Positions 1 to 8,329 of a stretch of 64,000 nt of DNA are shown here, piece after piece. Origin of the DNA: CAZADA01 sp964568975 (GTDB lineage: Bacteria > Pseudomonadota > Alphaproteobacteria > Caulobacterales > Maricaulaceae). The DNA is taken from NCBI GenBank assembly GCA_964568975.1, contig CAZMSO010000011.1, forward strand, positions 1-64,000. Reading direction: 5' to 3'. The notes beneath the pieces are model-generated. The model had not been told where the DNA came from. It made no database searches and was given only the letters and a program-made list of their open reading frames with translations. Both the position numbers and the translations under genes were made by a program. Positions within the stretch are counted from its first letter, which is position 1. Every line of letters starts with the position of its first letter.

Positions 1-114
1 CCCGCCCCTCCTCCCTCCCCCCCACCAGCCCTGGTCATCGCCCGGCGGGCGCCGCGCCGCTGTGGGCCCGCGCCTCCACCGCTGATCCCGACGCGTATCT
101 CGCGGGCGAAGGCG
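1..114. other. window edge, no gene assigned
   Basis: A GC-rich stretch downstream of prmA. It is too short to assign to a gene on either strand, and no terminator hairpin with a T-run is visible. Confidence 0.3.
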
Positions 115-1071
115 TCACAGGCCAGGCGCATGCGCCCAAGCGCGCGAAGACCCGCCGCCGGCGCGCGCCACAATAAGCGTCGCCCAGCCATCGCGCCGTC
201 GCCGTCCCGCCAAACGCCAGCCCCGGGCGCGATACGCGCCCAACACCGCCCGCTGCTGGCTGAGCAAAAGGCCCGACAGGACCAGCCGCGCGCCCGGCGC
301 GGCCGCGCGCGTGAGCTCAGGCGCTAAGCCGATCAACGGCCCGGCGAGAATGTTGGCGAGGATCAGGTCAAAGCAGCGGCCGCGCACCTGGGGATGGGTG
401 AGGCCGGCGGCGGTGGCGACCGTCACGCGATCAGCGACGCCGTTGAGGCGGGCGTTATCACGCGCCACCGCCGCAGACAGCGGATCAATCTCGGTCGCGG
501 CGACCCGCGCGCGCCAGAGCTTGGCCGCCGCGATGGCGAGGGCGCCGGATCCCGTCCCCACATCGAGCACGCGCGGCGCGGGCGCCGGTCGCGCCGTCTT
601 CGCCAGGGCGTCGAGGGCGAGCAGACAGCCCTGAGTCGTGCCGTGGTGGCCGGTGCCGAAGGCTTGGCCCGCCTCAATAAGGATGTCGATCACCCCGCCG
701 CACGCGGGGGCGTGGTGGCTCCCGCGCACGCGAAAGCGCCCCGCGCGCACGGGCGGCAGGCCGGCGAGGCTCATCGCCACCCAGTCCTGCTCGCTAAGGG
801 GGTGGAGGTGCGTGGCGATGTGGGGATCGTTCAGGCCCGAGGCGGCGCGCAGGCCCGCGACATGGAGGGGCAAGTCCGCGCGATCCTCCAACAACAACTC
901 CAGCCGACGCGTCGGCGCGGGCGCCGCGCTTGGGCTGGTGGCGGGCGCGGCGTCGAACAGCGCAAGCGAGAGCGCCGCCGGCGGGTCCGCCTCGCTCAGG
1001 GCTTCCGCGGCGGCGTCGAGGAGGGCGCGCGGCCCTACCGCTTCAAAGCGCCAAAGGCTGGGAGAGGTCAT
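115..1071 (-). CDS. prmA: ribosomal protein L11 methyltransferase PrmA
   Basis: SAM-dependent methyltransferase expected to trimethylate ribosomal protein L11 in the cytoplasm. The 318-residue protein carries the class I motif DVGTGSGALAIAAAKL, an acidic residue after strand 2 (TEIDPLS) and the motif IV block LILANILAGPL typical of PrmA, with a PrmA-like GTGHHGTTQGCL just upstream. I chose the ATG at 1071 (MTSPSLWRFEA); the frame stays open to 1164, but that extra part is Arg/Pro-rich and unlike the family. The helicase gene lies upstream on the same strand, so co-transcription is possible across about 170 bp. The N-terminal half is less conserved than the catalytic half, as is usual for this family. 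Confidence 0.88.
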   Translation of the reverse strand: MTSPSLWRFEAVGPRALLDAAAEALSEADPPAALSLALFDAAPATSPSAAPAPTRRLELLLEDRADLPLHVAGLRAASGLNDPHIATHLHPLSEQDWVAMSLAGLPPVRAGRFRVRGSHHAPACGGVIDILIEAGQAFGTGHHGTTQGCLLALDALAKTARPAPAPRVLDVGTGSGALAIAAAKLWRARVAATEIDPLSAAVARDNARLNGVADRVTVATAAGLTHPQVRGRCFDLILANILAGPLIGLAPELTRAAAPGARLVLSGLLLSQQRAVLGAYRARGWRLAGRRRRDGWATLIVARAGGGSSRAWAHAPGL

Positions 1072-1239
1072 GGACGGATGCGGCCGTTGGGGGGTGGTCG
1101 CGCTCTTCCTACGCGGTGGGGGGCGTTCTGTCATGCGCGCGGAGCGGGTGCGCCGCGATCGCAATCCCTGGCGCCAGCATCGCCGGTCGTCGCCGCGCGA
1201 TGGCGGATGCCCGAGGTGAGACCATGATGAGACGTTCGT

Positions 1240-3678
1240 TCACGCGCGCTCAAGGAAGCTGTCGATCACTTTCTTGCGGCCGGCTTTGTCAAAGTCGACC
1301 GTGAGCTTCGCGCCTTCCGCGAACACCACATGGCCATAGCCGAACTTCATGTGAAACACCCGGTCCCCGAGCGTGAAGGCGGAGGTTTCGGTTTCCTGGG
1401 CGATCAGCTTGCCGTCGCCGTCAATCACGGGCGCTCGCGCCTGCGCTTTGTCTTGGGCCGCGCGCAAGCGGCGCATGCCGGGGCTGTCATATGTGTTGGC
1501 GAAGACCGGCGGCGTGGCGTCGAGCAAACCGCCGCCATACCCGTGCGCCCCAACGCCGGAGCCTGGGCTCTCATAATAGCCCGTGTCGGACTGGGCCTCG
1601 ACATGCTCGCTCGGCAGTTCGTCAATGAATCGCGACGGGACCACGGACTGCCAGCGTCCGAAAATCTGACGGTTGGCGGCGAACAGCACCATCGCCCGCT
1701 CGCGCGCGCGGGTGAGCCCGACATAAGCAAGCCGGCGCTCCTCCTCCAGCGCGGCGACGCCGCCCTCATCAAGGGCGCGTTTGGAGGGGAACACGTCCTC
1801 CTCCCAGCCCGGCAAGAACACTGAGGGGAATTCGAGCCCCTTCGCGGCGTGGAGCGTCATCAGCCACAGCTCATCGCCGGCGTCGGCGCGTTCGCGGTCC
1901 GTCGCGAGGGCGACATGCTCCAGATAGCCCTCCAGAGTGTCGTAAGCGCCGATGGATTGCACCAGCTCTTTGAGGCTCTCCAGACGTCCTGCGGCCTGGG
2001 GGCTTTTGTCCGCGCGCCACATGGCGGTGTAGCCGCTTTCATCAAGCACCAATTCGGCTAACGCGCCGGGCGTGAGGGAAGACGCCTGGTCGCGCCATCG
2101 CTCCATATCCTTCAGCAGGACGCGCAAGGCCGTGCGGGCTTTGCCGCGGATCTCATCCGTCTGCACCAGATTCTCCGCCGCGCGGGTGAGGGAGGTTCCC
2201 GCCGCGCGCGCCGCGCGCTGGAGTTTTTGGACGCTGGTGTCGCCGACGCCGCGTTTGGGCGTGTTGACAATGCGCTCAAAGGCCAAGTCGTCGGAGGGTG
2301 ATTGCACGAGCCGCAAATATGCGTGGGCGTCGCGGATTTCCGCACGCTCATAAAAGCGCGGACCGCCCACCACCTTGTACGGCATGCCCAAGGTCACGAA
2401 GCGGTCTTCAAAGGCGCGCATCTGCCAGGCCGCGCGCACAAGGACCGCGCAGTCCGACCGCCGGCGGCCCTCCGCGGCCCAGTGCTCAATCTCGTCGGCC
2501 ACCAGGCGCGCTTCGGCTTCACCGTCCCACACGCCGCGCACAAGGACTTTGCCGCCGCCGTCAGCCTCCGTCCACAATGTCTTGCCCAAGCGTTCCGCGT
2601 TGGCGGCGATCAGGCCGGAGGCGGCGCCCAAAATGGCCGGCGTCGAGCGGTAATTGCGCTCCAAGCGGATCACCTCAGCGCCCGGAAAATCCTTTTCAAA
2701 GCGCAGAATGTTGTCCACCTCCGCGCCCCGCCACCCATAAATCGCTTGGTCGTCGTCGCCCACGACGCAAAGGTTTTTCGCGCCGTCGCCGCCAGTGTTT
2801 TGCGCCAAGAGCCGCAGCCACAAATACTGGGCGACATTGGTGTCTTGATACTCATCGACCAGCATATAGCGGAAGCGCTTTTGGTAATCGGCGAGCACAT
2901 CGTGGTGTTCGCGGAAAATCTTGAGGTTGAGCAACAGCAAATCGCCGAAGTCGACGGCGTTCAATGTCCGCAGACGCTCTTGATAAATTCGGTAGAGGTC
3001 CGCGCCCCGCCCGTCGGCGAAGGCCCAGCGGTCTTCTTCGGGAACATCCTCAGGCGTTTGGCCGCGGTTCTTCCAGCCATCAATGAGGCTGGCGAGAAAG
3101 CGCGGATTCCACCGTTTGTCGTCAATGCCTTCAGCCTGGATCACTTGTTTCAGCAGGCGCAGCTGGTCGTCGACGTCGAGGATGGTGAAGCGCGGTTTCA
3201 GCCCGGCAAGCTCCGGGTGCCGACGCAAAATCTGGGCGGCGACGGCGTGGAAAGTGCCGAGCCAAGGCAGCCCCTCGGCCGGCGCGCCCAGCAGCGCGCT
3301 GACGCGCTCGCGCATTTCACGGGCGGCTTTGTTCGTGAACGTCACAGCGAGGATTTGCGACGGCCAGGCGCGTCCGGTGGTCAAGATATGCGCGAGGCGG
3401 GTCGTCAGCACGCGGGTCTTTCCCGTGCCGGCGCCGGCGAGGACGAGCACCGGCCCGTCCAAGGTTTCCACGGCCCGGCGCTGTTCGCGATTGAGGCCGT
3501 CGAGATAAGCCGGCGCAGGGGCGGTGCGCGGCGCACGGGCGCGCGCGCGCGCGCTGATGGAGGACTCTTCGGGGGCGCCGCCGGGGGGGCCTTCGGCGCG
3601 GGCGCTGGCGTGGGCGGCGTCCCGCGAGGGGGCGTTTGGTTCAGCGCCGGCGCCGGCGCTCACAACGGAATCGGTCAT
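1240..3678 (-). CDS. ATP-dependent DNA helicase, UvrD/PcrA type
   Basis: Superfamily 1A 3'-5' helicase acting in nucleotide excision and mismatch repair. The 812 residues contain Walker A AGAGTGKT at 81-88, the Walker B block LVDEYQDTN, motif III DDDQAIYGWRGA, motif IV RLERNYRST, the late motifs TLHAAKGLEF and YVGLTRARERA, and a C-terminal Tudor-like segment (GDRVFHMKFGYGHV) that binds RNA polymerase in PcrA/UvrD. About 55 N-terminal residues before the helicase core are Ala/Gly/Pro-rich low complexity, so translation could begin later. UvrD and PcrA cannot be separated from sequence alone. The gene is followed on the same strand by prmA. Confidence 0.93.
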   Translation of the reverse strand: MTDSVVSAGAGAEPNAPSRDAAHASARAEGPPGGAPEESSISARARARAPRTAPAPAYLDGLNREQRRAVETLDGPVLVLAGAGTGKTRVLTTRLAHILTTGRAWPSQILAVTFTNKAAREMRERVSALLGAPAEGLPWLGTFHAVAAQILRRHPELAGLKPRFTILDVDDQLRLLKQVIQAEGIDDKRWNPRFLASLIDGWKNRGQTPEDVPEEDRWAFADGRGADLYRIYQERLRTLNAVDFGDLLLLNLKIFREHHDVLADYQKRFRYMLVDEYQDTNVAQYLWLRLLAQNTGGDGAKNLCVVGDDDQAIYGWRGAEVDNILRFEKDFPGAEVIRLERNYRSTPAILGAASGLIAANAERLGKTLWTEADGGGKVLVRGVWDGEAEARLVADEIEHWAAEGRRRSDCAVLVRAAWQMRAFEDRFVTLGMPYKVVGGPRFYERAEIRDAHAYLRLVQSPSDDLAFERIVNTPKRGVGDTSVQKLQRAARAAGTSLTRAAENLVQTDEIRGKARTALRVLLKDMERWRDQASSLTPGALAELVLDESGYTAMWRADKSPQAAGRLESLKELVQSIGAYDTLEGYLEHVALATDRERADAGDELWLMTLHAAKGLEFPSVFLPGWEEDVFPSKRALDEGGVAALEEERRLAYVGLTRARERAMVLFAANRQIFGRWQSVVPSRFIDELPSEHVEAQSDTGYYESPGSGVGAHGYGGGLLDATPPVFANTYDSPGMRRLRAAQDKAQARAPVIDGDGKLIAQETETSAFTLGDRVFHMKFGYGHVVFAEGAKLTVDFDKAGRKKVIDSFLERA

Positions 3679-3745
3679 GGCCGCAGGCTAGCATGGCCTC
3701 GGGTCGGTGATGAGCCTGGTCGGCCGGCGCGCGTGTGAATTCCGG

Positions 3746-3979
3746 CTAGGGCGCGCGCCCGAGCGCGCGCGACAACAGCCACACGCGCACCGCGCTCGCC
3801 AGCGAGCGCTCCGGCAAACTGCGCGCCCGCGCGGCGTCGATGTCAGCAATCAGGCGCGCCAGCGGGATGTGCGCGGCGCGCGCTTCATCCTCTAACGCCG
3901 CCCAAAACTCGGGCTCCAACGCCAGACTGGTTTTGTGGCCTGAAATCGCGAGGGAACGTTTTACAAGATGCTTACTCAT
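3746..3979 (-). CDS. ribbon-helix-helix domain protein
   Basis: A 77-residue protein beginning MSKHLVKRSLAI, resembling the short alphaproteobacterial ribbon-helix-helix proteins with the pattern KRSL..GH.TS..LE.EFW.AL. The first strand (SLAISGHKTSLAL) would contact DNA as a dimer, and the two helices follow. The frame stays open upstream to a TTG at 4117, but the added residues look unrelated and the ATG at 3979 fits the family start. A perfect CtrA-type box lies about 180 bp upstream, so it may be cell-cycle regulated. The target is unknown; a DNA-binding role is inferred from the fold. Confidence 0.75.
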   Translation of the reverse strand: MSKHLVKRSLAISGHKTSLALEPEFWAALEDEARAAHIPLARLIADIDAARARSLPERSLASAVRVWLLSRALGRAP

Positions 3980-4157
3980 GAGTCGCCCGTCGAGCGGCCG
4001 GCGGACGCACCCGAGTCGCGCCGCGATCACTTGTTTCTTCGACTGCAATACGCCCCCCACCGTCGCCTGGGCGACGCCACGACGCAGCGCAATAAGATCA
4101 ACATGACTCAAGGACAATTACAATATACCTATGCAAGTTATGCGGGAGCAATGTAGG

Positions 4158-4172
4158 TTAATGCGACGTTAA
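4158..4172. promoter_or_regulatory. CtrA-type binding site (TTAA-N7-TTAA)
   Basis: The sequence GGTTAATGCGACGTTAACC gives two TTAA half sites separated by exactly seven bases, the consensus for the alphaproteobacterial cell-cycle regulator CtrA. It lies in the AT-richer leader of the ribbon-helix-helix gene that starts at 3979. CtrA binding is inferred from the motif only. Confidence 0.6.
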
Positions 4173-4246
4173 CCTTGACCAAACGGTAACGGGCTGCGCC
4201 CAGTACTGTAGCTGAGTACCGTAATCGAGTCGATTTTTACCTGAAG

Positions 4247-4456
4247 CTGCCATGTGCACCCGAGCGACCTCGCCGTCTGATCTGGGGAACGGCTTGGGCG
4301 CNNNNNNNNNNNNNNNNNNNNNNNNNNNNNNNNNNNNNNNNNNNNNNNNNNNNNNNNNNNNNNNNNNNNNNNNNNNNNNNNNNNNNNNNNNNNNNNNNNN
4401 NCTGCCATGTGCACCCGAGCGACCTCGCCGTCTGATCTGGGGAACGGCTTGGGCGC
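4247..4456. other. 100-N scaffold gap with 55-bp duplicated flanks
   Basis: Ns occupy 4302-4401. The 55 bases before the gap (4247-4301, beginning CTGCCATGTG and ending CTTGGGCGC) are identical to the 55 bases after it (4402-4456). This is the signature of two contigs that overlap by one 55-mer but were joined with a fixed 100-N spacer, so the true sequence probably has one copy and no gap. No convincing gene crosses this stretch. The 4173-4657 region as a whole holds only this artefact and a short tandem repeat. Confidence 0.85.
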
Positions 4457-4555
4457 ATGGCGTTTGGGGTCACTGTGCAGGGGGAGGTGCGCGCCGGCGC
4501 CTGACGCGCTGTGGCGCCGGCTGAACGCGGCCCGGGGCGGCCGCTCGGGCGCGAC

Positions 4556-4615
4556 GCGTCCAGCATGGGGCGTCCAGCATGGAGCGTCCAGCATGGGGCG
4601 TCCAGCGTGGAGCGT
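4556..4615. repeat. 14-bp tandem repeat, four units
   Basis: Four head-to-tail copies of GCGTCCAGCATGGG/A run from 4556 to 4611, followed by a partial fifth. Odd and even copies alternate in their last base. They sit just beyond the 3' end of fumC, in sequence with no gene. Confidence 0.85.
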
Positions 4616-4657
4616 TGGTCGCGATGGGGATCCGCCCGGCGCGCCAGGGCCGGCGGC

Positions 4658-6049
4658 TCAGCCCGGGGCGATCATCCGCTCGGGCCGCACGACCCGATCA
4701 AACGTCGCGGCGTCCACATCCCCAAGGGCTAAGGCCGCGTCGCGCAGGGTGAGGCCCTCGGCGTGGGCTTTCTTCGCGATCGCGGTGGCGCGGTCATAGC
4801 CGATCTCCGGCGCCAGCGCCGTCACCAGCATTAGGGAGCGCTCCATCAACTCATGAATGCGCGCCGTGTTCGCCTCCAGCCCCATCACGCACCTGTCTGT
4901 GAAACTGCGCGCGGCGTCCGCCAGCAGCCGCACGGATTGCAAGAGCGTGTAGGCCATCATGGGCTTGAACACATTCAGTTCGAAATGCCCGCTGGCGCCG
5001 GCGGTCGTGAGGCCGGCGTGAGCGCCGAACACGTGGGCGCACACCATGGTGAGCGCTTCGCACTGGGTTGGGTTGACTTTGCCCGGCATGATCGAGGATC
5101 CGGGCTCGTTGGCCGGCAACACAAGTTCGCCCAAACCCGAGCGCGGGCCGGACCCCGCTAAGCGGATGTCGTTGGCGATTTTGAACAACGCGGCGGCGGC
5201 GGCGTTCAGCGCGCCATGCACGTGGACATACGCGTCATGGGCCGCAAGCGCCTCGAATTTGTTCGCAGCGCTGACAAACGGCAACCCCGTCATCGTCGCC
5301 ACATGACCAGCGAACGCTTCAGCGAAGCCCGGCGCGGCGTTGAGCCCCGTGCCGACGGCGGTGCCGCCTTGGGCCAGGGGATAGAGATCGCGCGCGGCGT
5401 CGCGGATGCGCCGGATCGCGTTCTCCAGCTGCGCGACATAGCCGGAGAACTCTTGGCCGAGGGTCAGCGGCGTGGCGTCTTGTAGATGCGTGCGGCCGAT
5501 CTTGATGATGTCAGCGAAAGCGTCGCGCTTCGTCGCCAAAGCGGCGTGGAGATGCTCCAGCGCCGGCGCAAGCCGATGGGTGATCTCCTCCGCGGCGGCG
5601 ATGTGCATGGCGGTGGGAAAGGTGTCGTTGGAGGATTGGCCCCGATTGACGTGGTCATTGGGGTGGACAGGGTCTTTCGAGCCGATCGCGCCGCCCAACA
5701 GCGCAATCGCGCGATTGGCGATCACTTCATTGGCGTTCATGTTCGATTGGGTGCCGGAGCCCGTTTGCCACACCGACAAGGGAAAGTGGGCGTCCAACGC
5801 GCCGTCGGCGACGTCTTGGGCGGCTTGGGCGATCGCATCCGCCAAGCGCGGCTCCAGCACGCCAAGGTCTTTGTTCGCCAGGGCCGCGCAGCGCTTCACG
5901 ACGCCGAGCGCGCGAATCAGCGGCGCGGGCAAGCGTTCATCCCCAATCGGAAAATTAATCAGGGACCGCGCCGTCTGCGCGCCCCAAAGCTTGTCGGCGG
6001 GCACCTCTAAGGGGCCGAAGCTGTCGGTTTCCGTGCGCGTGGCGGTCAT
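4658..6049 (-). CDS. fumC: class II fumarate hydratase
   Basis: Interconverts fumarate and L-malate in the TCA cycle; cytoplasmic homotetramer without an iron-sulfur cluster. The 463 residues match the usual FumC length. Visible signatures are SGTQSNMNANEVIANRA at about 98-113, HPNDHVNRGQSSND at 129-142, the catalytic-region RTHLQDATP with His188, and the superfamily loop GSSIMPGKVNPTQCE at 317-331. The ATG at 6049 has an AGGAG ribosome site upstream. It is monocistronic as far as can be seen, since its neighbours are separated by about 180 bp on one side and by the repeat region on the other. Confidence 0.96.
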   Translation of the reverse strand: MTATRTETDSFGPLEVPADKLWGAQTARSLINFPIGDERLPAPLIRALGVVKRCAALANKDLGVLEPRLADAIAQAAQDVADGALDAHFPLSVWQTGSGTQSNMNANEVIANRAIALLGGAIGSKDPVHPNDHVNRGQSSNDTFPTAMHIAAAEEITHRLAPALEHLHAALATKRDAFADIIKIGRTHLQDATPLTLGQEFSGYVAQLENAIRRIRDAARDLYPLAQGGTAVGTGLNAAPGFAEAFAGHVATMTGLPFVSAANKFEALAAHDAYVHVHGALNAAAAALFKIANDIRLAGSGPRSGLGELVLPANEPGSSIMPGKVNPTQCEALTMVCAHVFGAHAGLTTAGASGHFELNVFKPMMAYTLLQSVRLLADAARSFTDRCVMGLEANTARIHELMERSLMLVTALAPEIGYDRATAIAKKAHAEGLTLRDAALALGDVDAATFDRVVRPERMIAPG

Positions 6050-6231
6050 GGCGCGTCTCCTGGCGTGGTGAAAGCCCTACGACGAGCCGCCCTCGCCGCC
6101 CGCCGCCCGCCATCTAGGCAAGCTCGCGGCGAGACACAATCGCGATTGGACGCTGCGCGCCGCCAGCATGCCGGGACTCACACCCATTAAGGGCCGCCGC
6201 CGCGCACACAGCCCAGCGGCGGCGCCCGACC

Positions 6232-6513
6232 TCACGCGGCGAGGGCGGGCGGCGTCATGGCGTGTCCGCCGTTGTGATCGGCGCTGAGCATGCCGGCCAA
6301 ATCCTCCCGCAAGGCGTCGAACATCGCCGCGCGTGCGTGTTCGCGCACCGCATCCCAGGCCCCCAGGTCCGCGGCGCAGCCGCGGCAGACCGCATGGGGC
6401 GTCGCGCCGCCCACATCCGTTAAGGCCAGGCGCGTGTCGCCGCACCGGCCGCACACAATCGACACATCAATCGCGGGCTGTTCCATAAGGGAGATTGTGG
6501 GGCGCTGGCTCAT
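6232..6513 (-). CDS. small zinc-ribbon protein, function unknown
   Basis: A 93-residue protein with two Cys pairs, CGRCGD and CRGC, spaced like a zinc ribbon, followed by a helical tail (AWDAVREHARAAMFDALREDL). I chose the ATG at 6513 because a TGGAG ribosome site lies six bases upstream; the next Met at 6486 has none. It faces the RusA-like gene across about 25 bp, so the two may share a divergent promoter region. I do not recognise the family beyond the metal-binding pattern, and zinc binding is inferred from the cysteines. Confidence 0.6.
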   Translation of the reverse strand: MSQRPTISLMEQPAIDVSIVCGRCGDTRLALTDVGGATPHAVCRGCAADLGAWDAVREHARAAMFDALREDLAGMLSADHNGGHAMTPPALAA

Positions 6514-6538
6514 GACGGGCTCCATCTCAGACCAGGGA

Positions 6539-6985
6539 GTGAACTTGACGCGAACAAACCACAAACTGACCCCGATAGCAACGCCTCATAATGAGACAGA
6601 GTGGATCGAGGCGACGCGGGTGTGGCGCGGGCGCGGGCGCGTGCGCGCGGCGGCGGAGCCCGGGGGCGTGACCGTGGTCACGGTCGCCGGACTGACCACC
6701 CAGGCGCGCGCCTATAAGGCGTTGGTGGGGACGTTTTTTCGCAAGGAGTGGCGCGGGCGTCCCGACGCCGCGGCGCGCTTGGCCGTCGACATCATCATCG
6801 AGGCGCACGCGCACAGCCCTGTCCATGATGTGGACAATGTCGCCAAGGCGATCCTCGACGCGCTCACAGGCGCGGTGTTTCGTGACGACAGCCAAGTGTG
6901 GCGGCTGGTGGTGGAGCGCCGGCTGTCAGAGCGCGAACGCGTGTGGGTGCGGGTCGCGCCCTGGCCCCCGGCCGCAGCGCCGTGA
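6539..6985 (+). CDS. RusA-family Holliday junction resolvase
   Basis: RusA proteins are small metal-dependent endonucleases that cleave four-way DNA junctions. The diagnostic block is DVDNVAKAILDALTG followed by VFRDDSQV, with the acidic residues that bind Mg2+. The likely start is GTG 6539 (about 148 residues) or TTG 6545, both close to an AGGGA ribosome site; the frame extends further upstream but there overlaps the facing zinc-ribbon gene. RusA genes often come from prophages, yet no phage gene adjoins this one. It lies between fumC and sspB, so it appears to be a resident or domesticated copy. Confidence 0.8.
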   Translation: MNLTRTNHKLTPIATPHNETEWIEATRVWRGRGRVRAAAEPGGVTVVTVAGLTTQARAYKALVGTFFRKEWRGRPDAAARLAVDIIIEAHAHSPVHDVDNVAKAILDALTGAVFRDDSQVWRLVVERRLSERERVWVRVAPWPPAAAP

Positions 6986-6998
6986 CGGCGCGCCGCCG

Positions 6999-7472
6999 TC
7001 AGGTGGGCTTTTTGCGAAACGCGTCGAGGCTGACGACTTCACCGCCTTCAGTGACGGCGTGGGCGTCGACTGGTTCCGCCTCGCCGCGGGCGCCGGCGTG
7101 GTCGTGAGAGGTGTCATGCAACGGTTCAAAGCGCAGCCGAAAGCCGACACTCGGATCGTGGAACTGCGTGATGGCGGAAAAAGGAACCGAAATGTATTTT
7201 GGGATGCCGTCAAACTTCAGAGTCACCTCAAAGTCGGTTTCGCCGACTTCCAAGTCCCAGAATTGATGTTCCAACACAATTGTCATGTCGGACGGGTATT
7301 TTTCCAAAAGCGCGGAATCGATGTTGACACCGGCCGCTTGGGTCTTGAAGGTGATATAGAAGTGGTGCGCGCCGGGTAAGCCGGAAGTGGCGACCTTTTG
7401 CAGTGCGGCGCGCACGACACCACGCAACGCGTCGCGTGCGAGGGTGTCGTATCTCATCAGATCTTGTGCCAT
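6999..7472 (-). CDS. sspB: ClpXP adaptor SspB (alphaproteobacterial type)
   Basis: SspB delivers ssrA-tagged polypeptides from stalled ribosomes to the ClpXP protease. The 157-residue protein from MAQDLMRYDTLA has the family core LPGAHHFYITFKT, EKYPSDMTIVLEHQFWDLEV and FDPSVGFRLRFEP, which forms the tag-binding beta sandwich. The acidic, low-complexity tail ends in VVSLDAFRKKP, which resembles the C-terminal ClpX-binding motif of SspB. The tmRNA gene that makes its substrates lies only 0.9 kb away on the same strand. The gene ends 13 bp from the convergent RusA gene. Confidence 0.93.
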   Translation of the reverse strand: MAQDLMRYDTLARDALRGVVRAALQKVATSGLPGAHHFYITFKTQAAGVNIDSALLEKYPSDMTIVLEHQFWDLEVGETDFEVTLKFDGIPKYISVPFSAITQFHDPSVGFRLRFEPLHDTSHDHAGARGEAEPVDAHAVTEGGEVVSLDAFRKKPT

Positions 7473-7708
7473 ACTCACAATCCACACTCAAGCGCGCATG
7501 CGCCACAGCCTCGGGGCCGACCGTGTGGGCGCTGCGCTGTCGTCGCGGGCGGCGGCCGGGACACGGCCGCATCATCCGCGGGACATCGACATGCTCGTTC
7601 TACCATCTCGGGATAAAGACCGAGTTAGTCAAGCGGGCGCCGACTTGGCCGTCGGGTCGCTTCACCACTAGCAAAGGCCGCACCATCACCTCACGTCTTA
7701 CCAAGACC

Positions 7709-8155
7709 TTAAGAAAAAAGCCCCCAAACCATCACGCCCAGACTCGCCAGCGACACAAGCCACACCAGCGAGCGCACGACGGGCACGCCAAGCAAGTACA
7801 CGGGCAAATAGAATGCGCGCATTAACGCGAACACGAGCGCGCCAAAACCCAGCGCCGCCCGGTCGCCGTCGCCATCAAACACTAAAGCGGCCAACACCAG
7901 CGCGAAAAACAGGATGACATTTTCATGAAAATTAGTTTGGGCCCGACGCGCCCGCGCCGCCCAACCCGTTTCCGGCGGCACGTTGTCACGATTGCCCATC
8001 GCGCCGAGGGGACCCACCCGCGCCGTCGTCCACAATGCGACAGAAATGTTATGCAACAGCCCGACGACCGCGATGATCAATACCGCGTAGCCCAGGTCTT
8101 CCTCCGCTGAAAAGACAGTCGGTATCATAGTGCGTCCATCCCCGAAATTGGCCAT
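7709..8155 (-). CDS. MAPEG family membrane protein
   Basis: A 148-residue inner membrane protein with four hydrophobic segments, in the MAPEG superfamily that includes microsomal glutathione transferases. The hallmark is RAQTNFHENVILFFALVLA between the first and second helical hairpins. Bacterial members are mostly uncharacterised, and a glutathione- or lipid-linked role would be inference. The start at 8155 gives MANFGDGRTM; a later Met at position 10 is possible. The 236 bp between it and sspB hold no gene that I can support. Confidence 0.85.
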   Translation of the reverse strand: MANFGDGRTMIPTVFSAEEDLGYAVLIIAVVGLLHNISVALWTTARVGPLGAMGNRDNVPPETGWAARARRAQTNFHENVILFFALVLAALVFDGDGDRAALGFGALVFALMRAFYLPVYLLGVPVVRSLVWLVSLASLGVMVWGLFS

Positions 8156-8329
8156 GACGCGATTTATGCGCGCCCTTTACTTATCACCGCCGCTTGTCGT
8201 GTCCAGAACCACGTCACCCGCCGAAGGCCGCCTTAGGGGGGTGACCGAACACAAACGCGTGTCCGCCGCGGGCTGACGCCGTCCGCGGGCGGAGCCGCGG
8301 GGTCTGTTCATGCCTCAGGCGCGCCGGGT

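Noticed and set aside
4169..4799. Several frames crossing the N-gap near 4.3 kb that encode Arg/Pro/Gly-rich peptides.
   Set aside because: They depend on Ns and on the 14-bp tandem repeat, lack ribosome sites, and look like shadow frames of GC-rich sequence.
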